From Anaerolineaceae bacterium (lineage in GTDB: Bacteria > Chloroflexota > Anaerolineae > Anaerolineales > Anaerolineaceae), in the NCBI GenBank assembly GCA_030620065.1, contig JAUXFJ010000116.1, forward strand, positions 1 to 5,660: a stretch of 5,660 nt of DNA. The letters run 5' to 3'. The notes under the pieces are model-generated. The model did no database searches and was not told where the DNA came from. It saw nothing but the letters and a program-made list of their open reading frames with translations. Below are positions 1 to 5,660 of this stretch, in pieces (the stretch's first letter is position 1; every line of letters begins with the position of its first letter). Position numbers and translations under genes: made by a program.

Positions 1-30
1 CTCTGAGGGCTTGGAGAGTTGATTGCACTT

Positions 31-972
31 TCAGGATTCAGGGTCTGGTTTTGATGCATCCAGGTCAATGCCCTGTCCTTGTGCGAGCCTGCGCAGTTTT
101 AAATGAACTTCGCGCCACTGGATCTTTGAAATGCCAAGCTTTTGGCGGATCTTGTCACCTTCAACACCATTGAGCAGATCCTGGAGTGAACTTGTCCACC
201 GGCACATATCAAAGGAAATGTGCTTATCCAGTCCTGCGGCTTCACCTATATCTTCAAGGATGTATTCAAGCCGGCGTGGCGACCACGGGAAGATCTCATT
301 CGTTAATTGATATTGGATTTTATATTCTCTGAAAGCATCAACCCATTTCTCGGAAACAGGGATTTTGCGTTCTTTATAACGATAGCGGGGATTGGTGTAG
401 CGAATGAAGATAAATGGTTCATTGGGAGAGTCTAGATCAAGATGGTTGAGGTTTAGCCCTAAACATTCACCTTTCTTGATGCCTGTTTCTAAAATTAACG
501 CCAAGAGTGTGAACGGACGTGCATCTTGAGTATCTGCGCTGCGGAATTGCTCAGCGGTTTCAAGTGCGAGTTGAATTTCTGTGTCTGATAAAACGGTGGG
601 GAGTGGGCTCGTCACCGAACGTTGCACTAATTTTTCTGCCGGATTTACCAGAATTACAGCGTTTTGATTGAGCCAGCGGAAAAAGGATTTCATCGAAGTG
701 ATGCGGCGTGCAAGGCTCTTTGGGCTACAGGGTGCATCGCGTTCATTTTCCATCCAGTTGGTGAAATTTTCCAGATCTTTAGTTGTAATAGCCCCAATGG
801 CTTTATCGGGGGCAAGAAAGCTCTCTAAAATATACATATCTGCTATAAAAGCTTTCACTGTATATTTTGAACGCCCTTGATCTCTAAGATAGTATTTCCA
901 GGCTTGGATAGCAGGCTGCAAGAGGGTTATTTCGGTTATATGAGCAGTTGGCGCGTACTCTTTTTCTGACAT
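31..972 (-). CDS. XerC/XerD-like tyrosine recombinase homologue, predicted catalytically inactive
   Basis: This is a 313-residue protein with the two-domain layout and length of XerC/XerD. An N-terminal SAM-like core-binding domain spans about residues 17-115, and the C-terminal region aligns with the catalytic domain (about 125-300). Catalytic positions, numbered from the ATG at 972, are mostly lost. The 'TGLRxSEL' motif reads TGIKKGEC, so Arg becomes Lys166. The beta-hairpin Lys position falls in a Tyr/Arg-rich stretch before KERKIPV. The HxxR motif reads DMCR, so His becomes Asp255 and Arg258 is kept. The LGH motif reads LGI (Ile281). The expected nucleophile Tyr is His290, and there is no Tyr at all in the last 67 residues. 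I infer a DNA-binding or partner protein rather than a recombinase; Streptococcus XerD-like proteins are a known non-cutting parallel. The start is the ATG at 972 because GGGAG lies 5 nt upstream; an in-frame TTG at 984 would place that motif inside the gene. It follows the LCP gene by 80 bp. The fold is confident, the role unknown. Confidence 0.85.
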   Translation of the reverse strand: MSEKEYAPTAHITEITLLQPAIQAWKYYLRDQGRSKYTVKAFIADMYILESFLAPDKAIGAITTKDLENFTNWMENERDAPCSPKSLARRITSMKSFFRWLNQNAVILVNPAEKLVQRSVTSPLPTVLSDTEIQLALETAEQFRSADTQDARPFTLLALILETGIKKGECLGLNLNHLDLDSPNEPFIFIRYTNPRYRYKERKIPVSEKWVDAFREYKIQYQLTNEIFPWSPRRLEYILEDIGEAAGLDKHISFDMCRWTSSLQDLLNGVEGDKIRQKLGISKIQWREVHLKLRRLAQGQGIDLDASKPDPES

Positions 973-977
973 GTTGT

Positions 978-982
978 CTCCC
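978..982 (-). promoter_or_regulatory. Ribosome binding site that fixes the Xer-like start
   Basis: On the minus strand GGGAG is followed by ACAAC and then the ATG at 972. This is a good Shine-Dalgarno core at 5-nt spacing, and it favours the ATG at 972 over the in-frame TTG at 984. Confidence 0.7.
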
Positions 983-1019
983 AACAGAAAATTCGTATAG
1001 TCAGATTTTTCTTAAAATT

Positions 1020-1048
1020 AGTTTATATCAATATATTGGACTTGTCAA
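1020..1048 (-). promoter_or_regulatory. Probable sigma-70-type promoter of the Xer-like gene
   Basis: A perfect TTGACA (-35, 1043-1048) is followed after 17 bp by TAAACT (-10, 1020-1025, 4 of 6 consensus bases). TATAAA (1022-1027, 5 of 6) is an alternative at a short 15-bp spacing. The spacer contains a perfect 10-bp palindrome, CAATATATTG (1029-1038). The -35 lies only a few bases past the stop codon of the LCP gene, so the Xer-like gene can be transcribed separately even though read-through from upstream is not excluded. The start point would fall near 1013, giving a leader of about 40 nt. This is a sequence match only. Confidence 0.55.
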
Positions 1049-1052
1049 TCAG

Positions 1053-2093
1053 TTATTTGTCGAGGTGCAAGGCTTCTACTAGTATCAAGTGAATTTGATC
1101 ATACAATGGGACCAAGACCATTGCTCCCTGAGGTGTAACCCAATTGTAGATCTCATTTGGCCCAATTGCATAGCGGTGGATATTCGATCCATCACGGACT
1201 GTATTTGCTAACGGGAGAAGCGGTAGAATGTCTCCTAAGCCGATGTCCGTTTGCACATATTTCGAATAGATTGCATAGAGTTCAGGTACTCTTGTGATTG
1301 CTTCCAGGCTGATCAAACGGTTGAAGGTGGCCTGGACAATTTCCTGGGCGCGTCGGCTGCGGTCATAATCGCTTGTGGTATGCCGGGCGCGCGCGTACCA
1401 TAATGCCAGATCTCCGTTCAAATGCACCAGTCCTGGACCAACACTGCACTGACCCGATGCACTGATCCAGGTAGCACAAGTATCGGAGAGGTTATATTCC
1501 GCGTATACGTCAATCCCCCCGAGGCTATCGATTATCTGGGAGAAACCGTTAAAATCAACCATGACATAATGATCAGGTCGGATGCCGAAATTCACTTCAA
1601 AGGTATCTGCGAGCATTTCAAAGCCGCCCACTTGATGTGCGGTATTGATGCGGTTCATTTGCCATCCAGGAATCTGAACAAAAAGATCGCGTGGGAAAGA
1701 TATGACGCTGACGGAGTTGTACTGCGGGTTGAGTGAGAGCAGCATGATCACATCGGTTCGGTAGCCATTTTCAGGGCGGTAGTCGGAACCTAGTAGAAGA
1801 ATATTTACCTGACTTTTTGGTTTGGTTTCTGCGGCGATAGTGGGGACGGGAGTGGGTGTCTCAGCTGGCTGTGGAAGCTCTTCGATGAAGCCCTCGCCTA
1901 ACTGGTAGGCAAATTCACCGGGTTGGAACGGGGTTGGTGTGATGAGCCCAGGCTTGACACTGATGCTGAGTGGTGAATTAGCTGATGATGCAGCCGCCTG
2001 GACAACAATACCAGCAAAAATAAACGACGATAAAGTGCAAGCGATGATAAGAAAGATTGTGATTGTTATGATCTGATATTTTCTCAACTGCAT
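1053..2093 (-). CDS. LytR-CpsA-Psr (LCP) family cell-wall glycopolymer transferase
   Basis: LCP enzymes move polyprenyl-linked glycopolymers onto peptidoglycan or other wall acceptors at the outer face of the membrane. This 346-residue protein starts with a short basic stretch and one hydrophobic helix (about 8-31), which acts as a membrane anchor or, given the following Ala-rich VQAAA, possibly a cleaved signal. A Pro/Thr-rich linker follows (about 48-92), then one LCP domain (about 96-260). Family motifs are present: LLLGSD (99-104), RTDVI (112-116), SFPRD (132-136), Asn150 and His153, L.G..AL.YAR.R (225-237), and the D..R..R..Q signature (244-250). Expected Arg and Asp residues are in place, so it should be active. 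Cys206 and Cys216 sit in the domain and could form a disulfide. No LytR_C domain is present. The ATG at 2093 has GAGG (2099-2102) 5 nt upstream. The physiological acceptor and polymer cannot be told from the sequence. Confidence 0.9.
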   Translation of the reverse strand: MQLRKYQIITITIFLIIACTLSSFIFAGIVVQAAASSANSPLSISVKPGLITPTPFQPGEFAYQLGEGFIEELPQPAETPTPVPTIAAETKPKSQVNILLLGSDYRPENGYRTDVIMLLSLNPQYNSVSVISFPRDLFVQIPGWQMNRINTAHQVGGFEMLADTFEVNFGIRPDHYVMVDFNGFSQIIDSLGGIDVYAEYNLSDTCATWISASGQCSVGPGLVHLNGDLALWYARARHTTSDYDRSRRAQEIVQATFNRLISLEAITRVPELYAIYSKYVQTDIGLGDILPLLPLANTVRDGSNIHRYAIGPNEIYNWVTPQGAMVLVPLYDQIHLILVEALHLDK

Positions 2094-2178
2094 TGATTCC
2101 TCAAATTCCCAGCTTGCTAATAATTCGTTCCTACTATCTAAATAATCGATCTGATTTTAAGAGTTAATTTCACTTCAA

Positions 2179-2206
2179 TACATCTCAGATTATAATGCCA
2201 GATGTA
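2179..2206. promoter_or_regulatory. 28-bp dyad, candidate operator over the LCP promoter
   Basis: Perfect 7-bp arms TACATCT (2179-2185) and AGATGTA (2200-2206) flank a self-complementary ATTATAAT core (2189-2196). Arms and core share one centre, between 2192 and 2193. Only the 3 bp on each side between arm and core (CAG and GCC) break the symmetry, so 11 of 14 base pairs match. The layout suits a homodimeric DNA-binding protein covering a -10 element. The regulator is unknown. With 14 nt between the arms and no T-run it does not look like a terminator. Confidence 0.45.
2189..2194 (-). promoter_or_regulatory. Candidate -10 box for the LCP gene
   Basis: The minus strand reads a perfect TATAAT here. 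No good -35 lies 16-18 bp upstream; the 17-bp position reads AAGCAT. This would be an activated or weak promoter, or the match is fortuitous. Initiation near 2182 would give a leader of about 90 nt before the LCP start. Because the core is palindromic, the plus strand also reads TATAAT, but no plus-strand gene follows. Confidence 0.35.
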
Positions 2207-2222
2207 AATTTATGCTTGAATA

Positions 2223-4538
2223 CTATTCATCCTTCATTATCGCTACTGGCAAAATCACTTTATACGTTGAAGGGTGCTCAATATCACTCTTGATCCAGAT
2301 ATTGCCCTGAAGTTCCCGAACGAGTTTAATGACAGCATATAATATTTCTGCATCACCAATGCCACCGGGGATTGGCCGCCCGATTCGGTTGAGCATTGAA
2401 AAGAATGTGTTTTGCTCTTGAATGGAAAGACCGCCTCCGTGGTCAGTGACTTGGATACTGAGCAGGGCTGGCACCTGCTGGGTTTGATCAATCCTTACTT
2501 CCATCCGAACATCTTCACCATTTGGAGATGCATTCAAGGCATTTGTTAATAACCCATGCATCACTTTTCTTATTTGCTCACCCTGGGCCTTGATGCGGGT
2601 TGGCAGGTTGACTTGGCTAATGCTGAGTGAGACGTTTTTACGGGCATATGCTTTGTTGAGAGTCTCTTTGATATTTTCAATTAGCGGTTGTAACATAATG
2701 ATGGATACAGGCGCTGGCTGCTGCGGAATTATTACCTCTGTTTTTGAATCTTGATGGAGATCATCCGCCGCTGGTTCCGTTATTGCAGGATCTTCTTTAC
2801 CGTTCTGGTTTTGAGCAGCAACCGTTTCGTCAATGAATGTCTTTGCCTTTAAAAGAGCTTGTTTGAGCTTATCAGCTGCTTTTTTACTCCGTTGCAGTTT
2901 TTTCTCAAGGTGCTGCTTCTGTTTATTGAGGACCTGAACCTTTTCTAGGGCGTTCTTGTAGTTGTGCCCTTGATGCTCTAATCTTTGAACTTCCGTTTGT
3001 AGTTTATTCTCAAGGCACTGCTTCTGTTTATTGAGGACCTGAACCTTTTCCAAGGCGTTCTCGTAGTTGTGCCCTTGATACTCTAATCTTTGAACTTCCA
3101 TTTGCAGTTTATTCTGCGTCTCAAGCCAGACTTGCTTTTCTTGTTGATGATTGGATTTAGTGCTGTTGAATTGTTGGCGGAATTCCGCTAATAATGTCTG
3201 TGCTCTTTCTAACTGTTTTTGAAGTTTCTGATTCTCTCGCGCAGTTTGATTGAGAGAAATCATGATAGCCTCAGAGGCGGTGTTGCGTGTGTCGATCTCA
3301 GATGCATTTTCAAGGATTTTGGTCAGGGCAGGTGAAAATGCTTCTAACTTTTCAAAGGAATCAGCGTCCCAGGTTCGAAATGTATAAGGGGTAAGCAGCA
3401 AGAGGCCAAAAGTGGCTTGCTGCCCATTATTTTTCAGGGGGAAAAATGTAAGATCGCCTAATTGATTATAACCAGTGAGCGTTTCAATGTTCTGCAGATC
3501 AACATTAGCTGGATCACTACCCTTCATCTCCAGGATGCTGCTGGCAGCAAAAGATTGATATAGGTTGGGTGCTTGCTGGGATGTGACCGAAAAGTTCTTT
3601 AGATATTCCTCGCGGATGAGGTCGTAAGCACTTTCGAAATAGATCGTCTCTTGATGCTCATTCAGCTTTAAGATTGCACAAATATCAGCCATCATCACCA
3701 AACTGACCGCGTGGGATACGGCGTTGGTTAGATTTATTGATGTATTCTGCAGGCTGATTTCAAGAAGTGAAGTAATCAGTTTAGGTGTTATATCAACATG
3801 CCTGCTGACAGCTTCTTTTCGTTCCTTAGCGCTTATAGATTTGCTTTGAGTCGAATATTGATCTGGCAGATTTGCACTGCTCCAAACACTGCTGATCAAG
3901 AGAGGGTAAATAAAAAGCTGGCTTAACCGCACCGCGGCAGGCAGGAAGCCGCTGTTTGGAATGAACAGGTGCAGCAGGTGGCCTGCGGAAGCAATTATCA
4001 AGATCAGGAATCCTTCTGCTCTTGTGTGGGTATTCTTAAATAGTAGGTACGTCAATCCCGCAAGGGAAAGTAATATAGCGGTGGTCTGCCAAACTGCATC
4101 GACCCAGGAGCCGTTGAAGATGCTCATTGTTGCCTGGTTTTGCCAAATTAAGAGGGTCAATACCGCTGCGAGGAGGGTGATCCCGCTCAATGAGCCTGCA
4201 AGAATATCTGCCCAAAGTTTTGTTTGTTGAAATAACAGTAACCAGATAATCCATATTAATGTAAGCAGGGTCACAGTTCGTTCTAAGATGGATAAACTAT
4301 TGGAGTGGATTGAACTCTTTCCCCAACTAAAACAACTAAAAATGAATAAAAGAGATTGCAAAGATAATATGATGGCGAGACCTATGACAGTGCGGCGGGT
4401 TGATTTATATTGTGCTTTCCTGTGTGCCTCAATCGCAATAAACAAGGCAACCGCGGTCGAAAAGGTGATCACCAGCAAGTAGACCAGTGCACTTGGGAAA
4501 ACAGTTAAAAAGACAAACATTTCTTGCAATTGAATCAT
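2223..4538 (-). CDS. Membrane sensor: 7TM, GAF-like domain, coiled coil, degenerate histidine-kinase ATPase domain
   Basis: This 771-residue protein is built like a sensor histidine kinase. Seven hydrophobic helices lie at about 8-36, 51-70, 85-103, 108-132, 148-168, 176-194 and 198-219. A GAF-like domain follows (about 250-413), then a Gln/Lys/Glu-rich coiled coil (about 428-570) containing two near-identical 35-residue repeats, an acidic low-complexity linker (about 575-608), and an HATPase_c-like domain (about 615-767). The ATPase domain keeps the N box (LLTNALNASP, Asn666) and G1 box (D699-x-G-x-G703). The G2 region reads GGIGDAEILYAV (725-736), so the usual GxGLGL glycines are mostly gone. 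No H-box of the H-[ED]-x-[RK]-x-P kind occurs, so the DHp phospho-acceptor is missing. It may be a pseudokinase, a partner kinase subunit or an ATP-sensing scaffold. The ATG at 4538 has GGAAAG 5 nt upstream. No response regulator is in the window. Its place between two wall genes suggests envelope sensing, which is inference. Confidence 0.85.
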   Translation of the reverse strand: MIQLQEMFVFLTVFPSALVYLLVITFSTAVALFIAIEAHRKAQYKSTRRTVIGLAIILSLQSLLFIFSCFSWGKSSIHSNSLSILERTVTLLTLIWIIWLLLFQQTKLWADILAGSLSGITLLAAVLTLLIWQNQATMSIFNGSWVDAVWQTTAILLSLAGLTYLLFKNTHTRAEGFLILIIASAGHLLHLFIPNSGFLPAAVRLSQLFIYPLLISSVWSSANLPDQYSTQSKSISAKERKEAVSRHVDITPKLITSLLEISLQNTSINLTNAVSHAVSLVMMADICAILKLNEHQETIYFESAYDLIREEYLKNFSVTSQQAPNLYQSFAASSILEMKGSDPANVDLQNIETLTGYNQLGDLTFFPLKNNGQQATFGLLLLTPYTFRTWDADSFEKLEAFSPALTKILENASEIDTRNTASEAIMISLNQTARENQKLQKQLERAQTLLAEFRQQFNSTKSNHQQEKQVWLETQNKLQMEVQRLEYQGHNYENALEKVQVLNKQKQCLENKLQTEVQRLEHQGHNYKNALEKVQVLNKQKQHLEKKLQRSKKAADKLKQALLKAKTFIDETVAAQNQNGKEDPAITEPAADDLHQDSKTEVIIPQQPAPVSIIMLQPLIENIKETLNKAYARKNVSLSISQVNLPTRIKAQGEQIRKVMHGLLTNALNASPNGEDVRMEVRIDQTQQVPALLSIQVTDHGGGLSIQEQNTFFSMLNRIGRPIPGGIGDAEILYAVIKLVRELQGNIWIKSDIEHPSTYKVILPVAIMKDE
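2898..3107 (-). repeat. Tandem 105-bp in-frame duplication within the sensor's coiled coil
   Basis: Units 3003-3107 (residues 478-512) and 2898-3002 (residues 513-547) match at 96 of 105 bases. Eight of the nine differences are transitions. Five of 35 residues differ: Met480/Thr515, Tyr487/His522, Glu493/Lys528, Cys508/His543 and Asn511/Lys546. Each unit begins LQ[MT]EVQRLE and ends NKQKQ.LE.K. The unit length equals five heptads, so a copy can be gained or lost without breaking frame or coil register. A 15-base fragment of the pattern (3101-3115) continues beyond the upstream unit. Confidence 0.95.
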
Positions 4539-4704
4539 TTATTCTTTCCAGGATCTAAGCTGTTCTTTGATCAAATCAATCGGTCTGATTAGATATGAAT
4601 ATTTGCAAGTTTATTGTTGCAAGAAGTGTTCCTTCTCGATTATTTGTTGAGCAGACTGTGAATATCATTTGCGCTTGAAATTAATTATGGGTTGTTTTGG
4701 GATA
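4539..4704. other. Intergenic gap between L,D-transpeptidase and sensor genes
   Basis: No convincing promoter, terminator or small gene was found in these 166 AT-rich bases. Small elements seen are a 10-bp palindrome TTTGATCAAA (4566-4575), two direct copies of TTGCAAG 14 bp apart (4603-4609 and 4617-4623), and a short inverted repeat AGAAG/CTTCT with a 5-nt loop (4622-4636) that has no T-run. Any of these could occur by chance. The sensor gene may be read from an unrecognised promoter here or by read-through. Confidence 0.3.
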
Positions 4705-5660
4705 TTATGGTTTGATTTCTACTACAACACCATCTTCAGCCCAAAAATAAAGCGATTCGCCGGCTTCCAAGTCAAGGATTATGCAGCCGTATGATATTGG
4801 TGTACCCAAATTGCTTGCCCATAGACGTTTACCGCTCGAGAGTAGTGGCAGGCCGTGGATGCCGTTCATGAAACTAGGCCAGGCTTCGTAAATGCCCATG
4901 AAGTGGGGCATCCAGAGATCCCATCGGGAGGCATAGGCGTTTAATTCATGGCTTTGAACTTGAAAGATACCTGCCATGGTTGGGGAGTTTGACATGCCCG
5001 TACTGATAACATGCTCACTGCGCAATTGTCCATTTTCATAGGTCCACATGTGCTGTTCGCTAATGCTGATCACAATGCGTTTGTTTTCAATCACGGGTAG
5101 TGGCAGCAGAACGTTTTTAGAAGGAATAGTGAGTTTCATTCCAGCTTCTAAATTGCTGGCTGTGAGGCCAGGATTAGCATTCATGATGCGCCACATGGGC
5201 ATACCAAACTTTAAGGTGATAGACCATAAGGAATCGCTGGTATCTACGACATATTGCGTCGCCTTATGGAAAACACTTGCTGAGGTGTTTTGACCTGTTT
5301 GCCAGGCTTGTGCTAGACCGTTTATACCTGCGGGGAGGTTGATCTCGCGTTGCGAACCCAATGATATATCCCACTCATCTACCAATATAAGCACATCATT
5401 GGATTTTGGCTCAAGATGGACTTCCCCTGCAGCATAGTCTACGTATACCCAACTTGCAATCAATTCATCAGATACAGACCATTCAAAATGCTCATCTGTA
5501 ATGGGGTCATAAGCTGTAAGCTTGTAATCCTGCTCAAGCAGTAAGGTGATATCTGCCAGCAGAGTTGAATAGTCAGCGATGTTTGGCTGAGCAGGCATCA
5601 TGATCAGCGGGATATGGCCTGTCATCACTATAAGGGTGGGGTTGGTTTCTATCGCTACGA
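4705..5660 (-). CDS. LysM-containing L,D-transpeptidase (YkuD family), 5' end outside the window
   Basis: The frame stays open to the right edge. The first in-window start-like codon, GTG at 5628, has no ribosome binding site, and the upstream codons (VAIETNPTLI) read as ordinary protein, so the true start and probably a signal sequence lie beyond 5660. Counting from 5628: a region at about 15-118 with YDPITDEHFEW (40-50) resembles N-terminal domains of Chloroflexota L,D-transpeptidases. One LysM peptidoglycan-binding domain (about 124-170) follows, then a YkuD domain (about 183-305) with IHGLP (His258) and the nucleophile in SYGCII (Cys282). Family members make 3-3 peptidoglycan crosslinks or attach proteins to the wall, acting outside the membrane. 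The residue before Gly is Tyr rather than the common His, and the usual Arg/Asn two after Cys is Ile284. His and Cys remain, so activity is likely. The sensor gene follows after 166 bp. Confidence 0.88.
   Translation of the reverse strand, partial: VAIETNPTLIVMTGHIPLIMMPAQPNIADYSTLLADITLLLEQDYKLTAYDPITDEHFEWSVSDELIASWVYVDYAAGEVHLEPKSNDVLILVDEWDISLGSQREINLPAGINGLAQAWQTGQNTSASVFHKATQYVVDTSDSLWSITLKFGMPMWRIMNANPGLTASNLEAGMKLTIPSKNVLLPLPVIENKRIVISISEQHMWTYENGQLRSEHVISTGMSNSPTMAGIFQVQSHELNAYASRWDLWMPHFMGIYEAWPSFMNGIHGLPLLSSGKRLWASNLGTPISYGCIILDLEAGESLYFWAEDGVVVEIKP

Noticed and set aside
1..30. Terminator after the Xer-like gene
   Set aside because: Only a 4-bp CTCT/AGAG pairing without a T-run is visible, which is too weak to call.
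668..880. Open frame on the plus strand opposite the Xer-like gene
   Set aside because: It lies wholly inside a gene with clear domain homology, its product has no recognisable motif, and no ribosome binding site is evident.
31..972. Integrase of a mobile element or phage
   Set aside because: Catalytic residues are missing, and no tRNA, att-like duplication, excisionase or phage gene is nearby; the neighbours look like ordinary chromosomal envelope genes.
973..984. TTG at 984 as start of the Xer-like protein
   Set aside because: The GGGAG ribosome binding site lies between this codon and the ATG at 972 with ideal spacing for the ATG.
1422..1736. Open frame on the plus strand opposite the LCP gene
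   Set aside because: The minus strand encodes the conserved LCP motifs here; the plus-strand peptide has no family features.
2898..3107. CRISPR array or intergenic repeat
   Set aside because: The repeat is in frame, 105 bp long without spacers, and encodes a regular coiled-coil unit.
3961..4482. Several open frames on both strands within the sensor's membrane region
   Set aside because: They overlap a coherent seven-helix domain in the main frame and show no features of their own.
4622..4636. Hairpin terminator after the L,D-transpeptidase
   Set aside because: The stem is only 5 bp and AT-rich, sits about 70 bp past the stop, and has no U-tract.
5048..5293. Open frame on the plus strand opposite the L,D-transpeptidase
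   Set aside because: It is antisense to LysM and YkuD coding sequence and has no recognisable content.

Overview
The window looks like part of a chromosome of an anaerobic Chloroflexota bacterium, probably of class Anaerolineae. This is inferred from gene content and protein style only. The LCP-family protein has a Thr/Pro-rich linker, the LysM plus L,D-transpeptidase protein carries a 'YDPiTDE.f.W' type N-terminal region, and the sensor protein has a seven-helix membrane domain with a 'FNGSW.D..WQ' stretch. All three resemble proteins I associate with that group. Base composition is moderate. No rRNA, tRNA or other phylogenetic marker is present.

All four genes lie on the minus strand, so transcription runs from high to low coordinates. 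In that order they are: (1) a LysM/YkuD L,D-transpeptidase whose 5' end lies beyond the right edge (5660-4705); (2) a large membrane sensor of histidine-kinase type with 7 TM helices, a GAF-like domain, a long coiled coil and an ATPase-like domain (4538-2223); (3) a LytR-CpsA-Psr (LCP) family protein (2093-1053); (4) a XerC/D-like tyrosine-recombinase homologue (972-31). Gaps are 166, 129 and 80 bp. No factor-independent terminator is visible in any gap. The LCP gene and the Xer-like gene each have their own promoter-like sequence.

The shared theme of the first three genes is the cell envelope: L,D-crosslinking or anchoring at peptidoglycan, a membrane sensor, and transfer of a glycopolymer to the wall. 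The recombinase homologue fits that theme less obviously.

The most notable feature is catalytic erosion. The Xer-like protein has lost the nucleophilic Tyr, both conserved His and the first catalytic Arg. The sensor has no recognisable phospho-acceptor His box, and its G2 glycine box is degraded, although the N box and D-x-G-x-G are kept. The L,D-transpeptidase keeps His and Cys but has an unusual S-Y-G-C-I-I box. Other points of interest are a 105-bp in-frame tandem duplication in the sensor's coiled coil (exactly 35 codons) and a 28-bp dyad centred on a perfect TATAAT upstream of the LCP gene. No CRISPR array, insertion sequence or RNA gene was seen.
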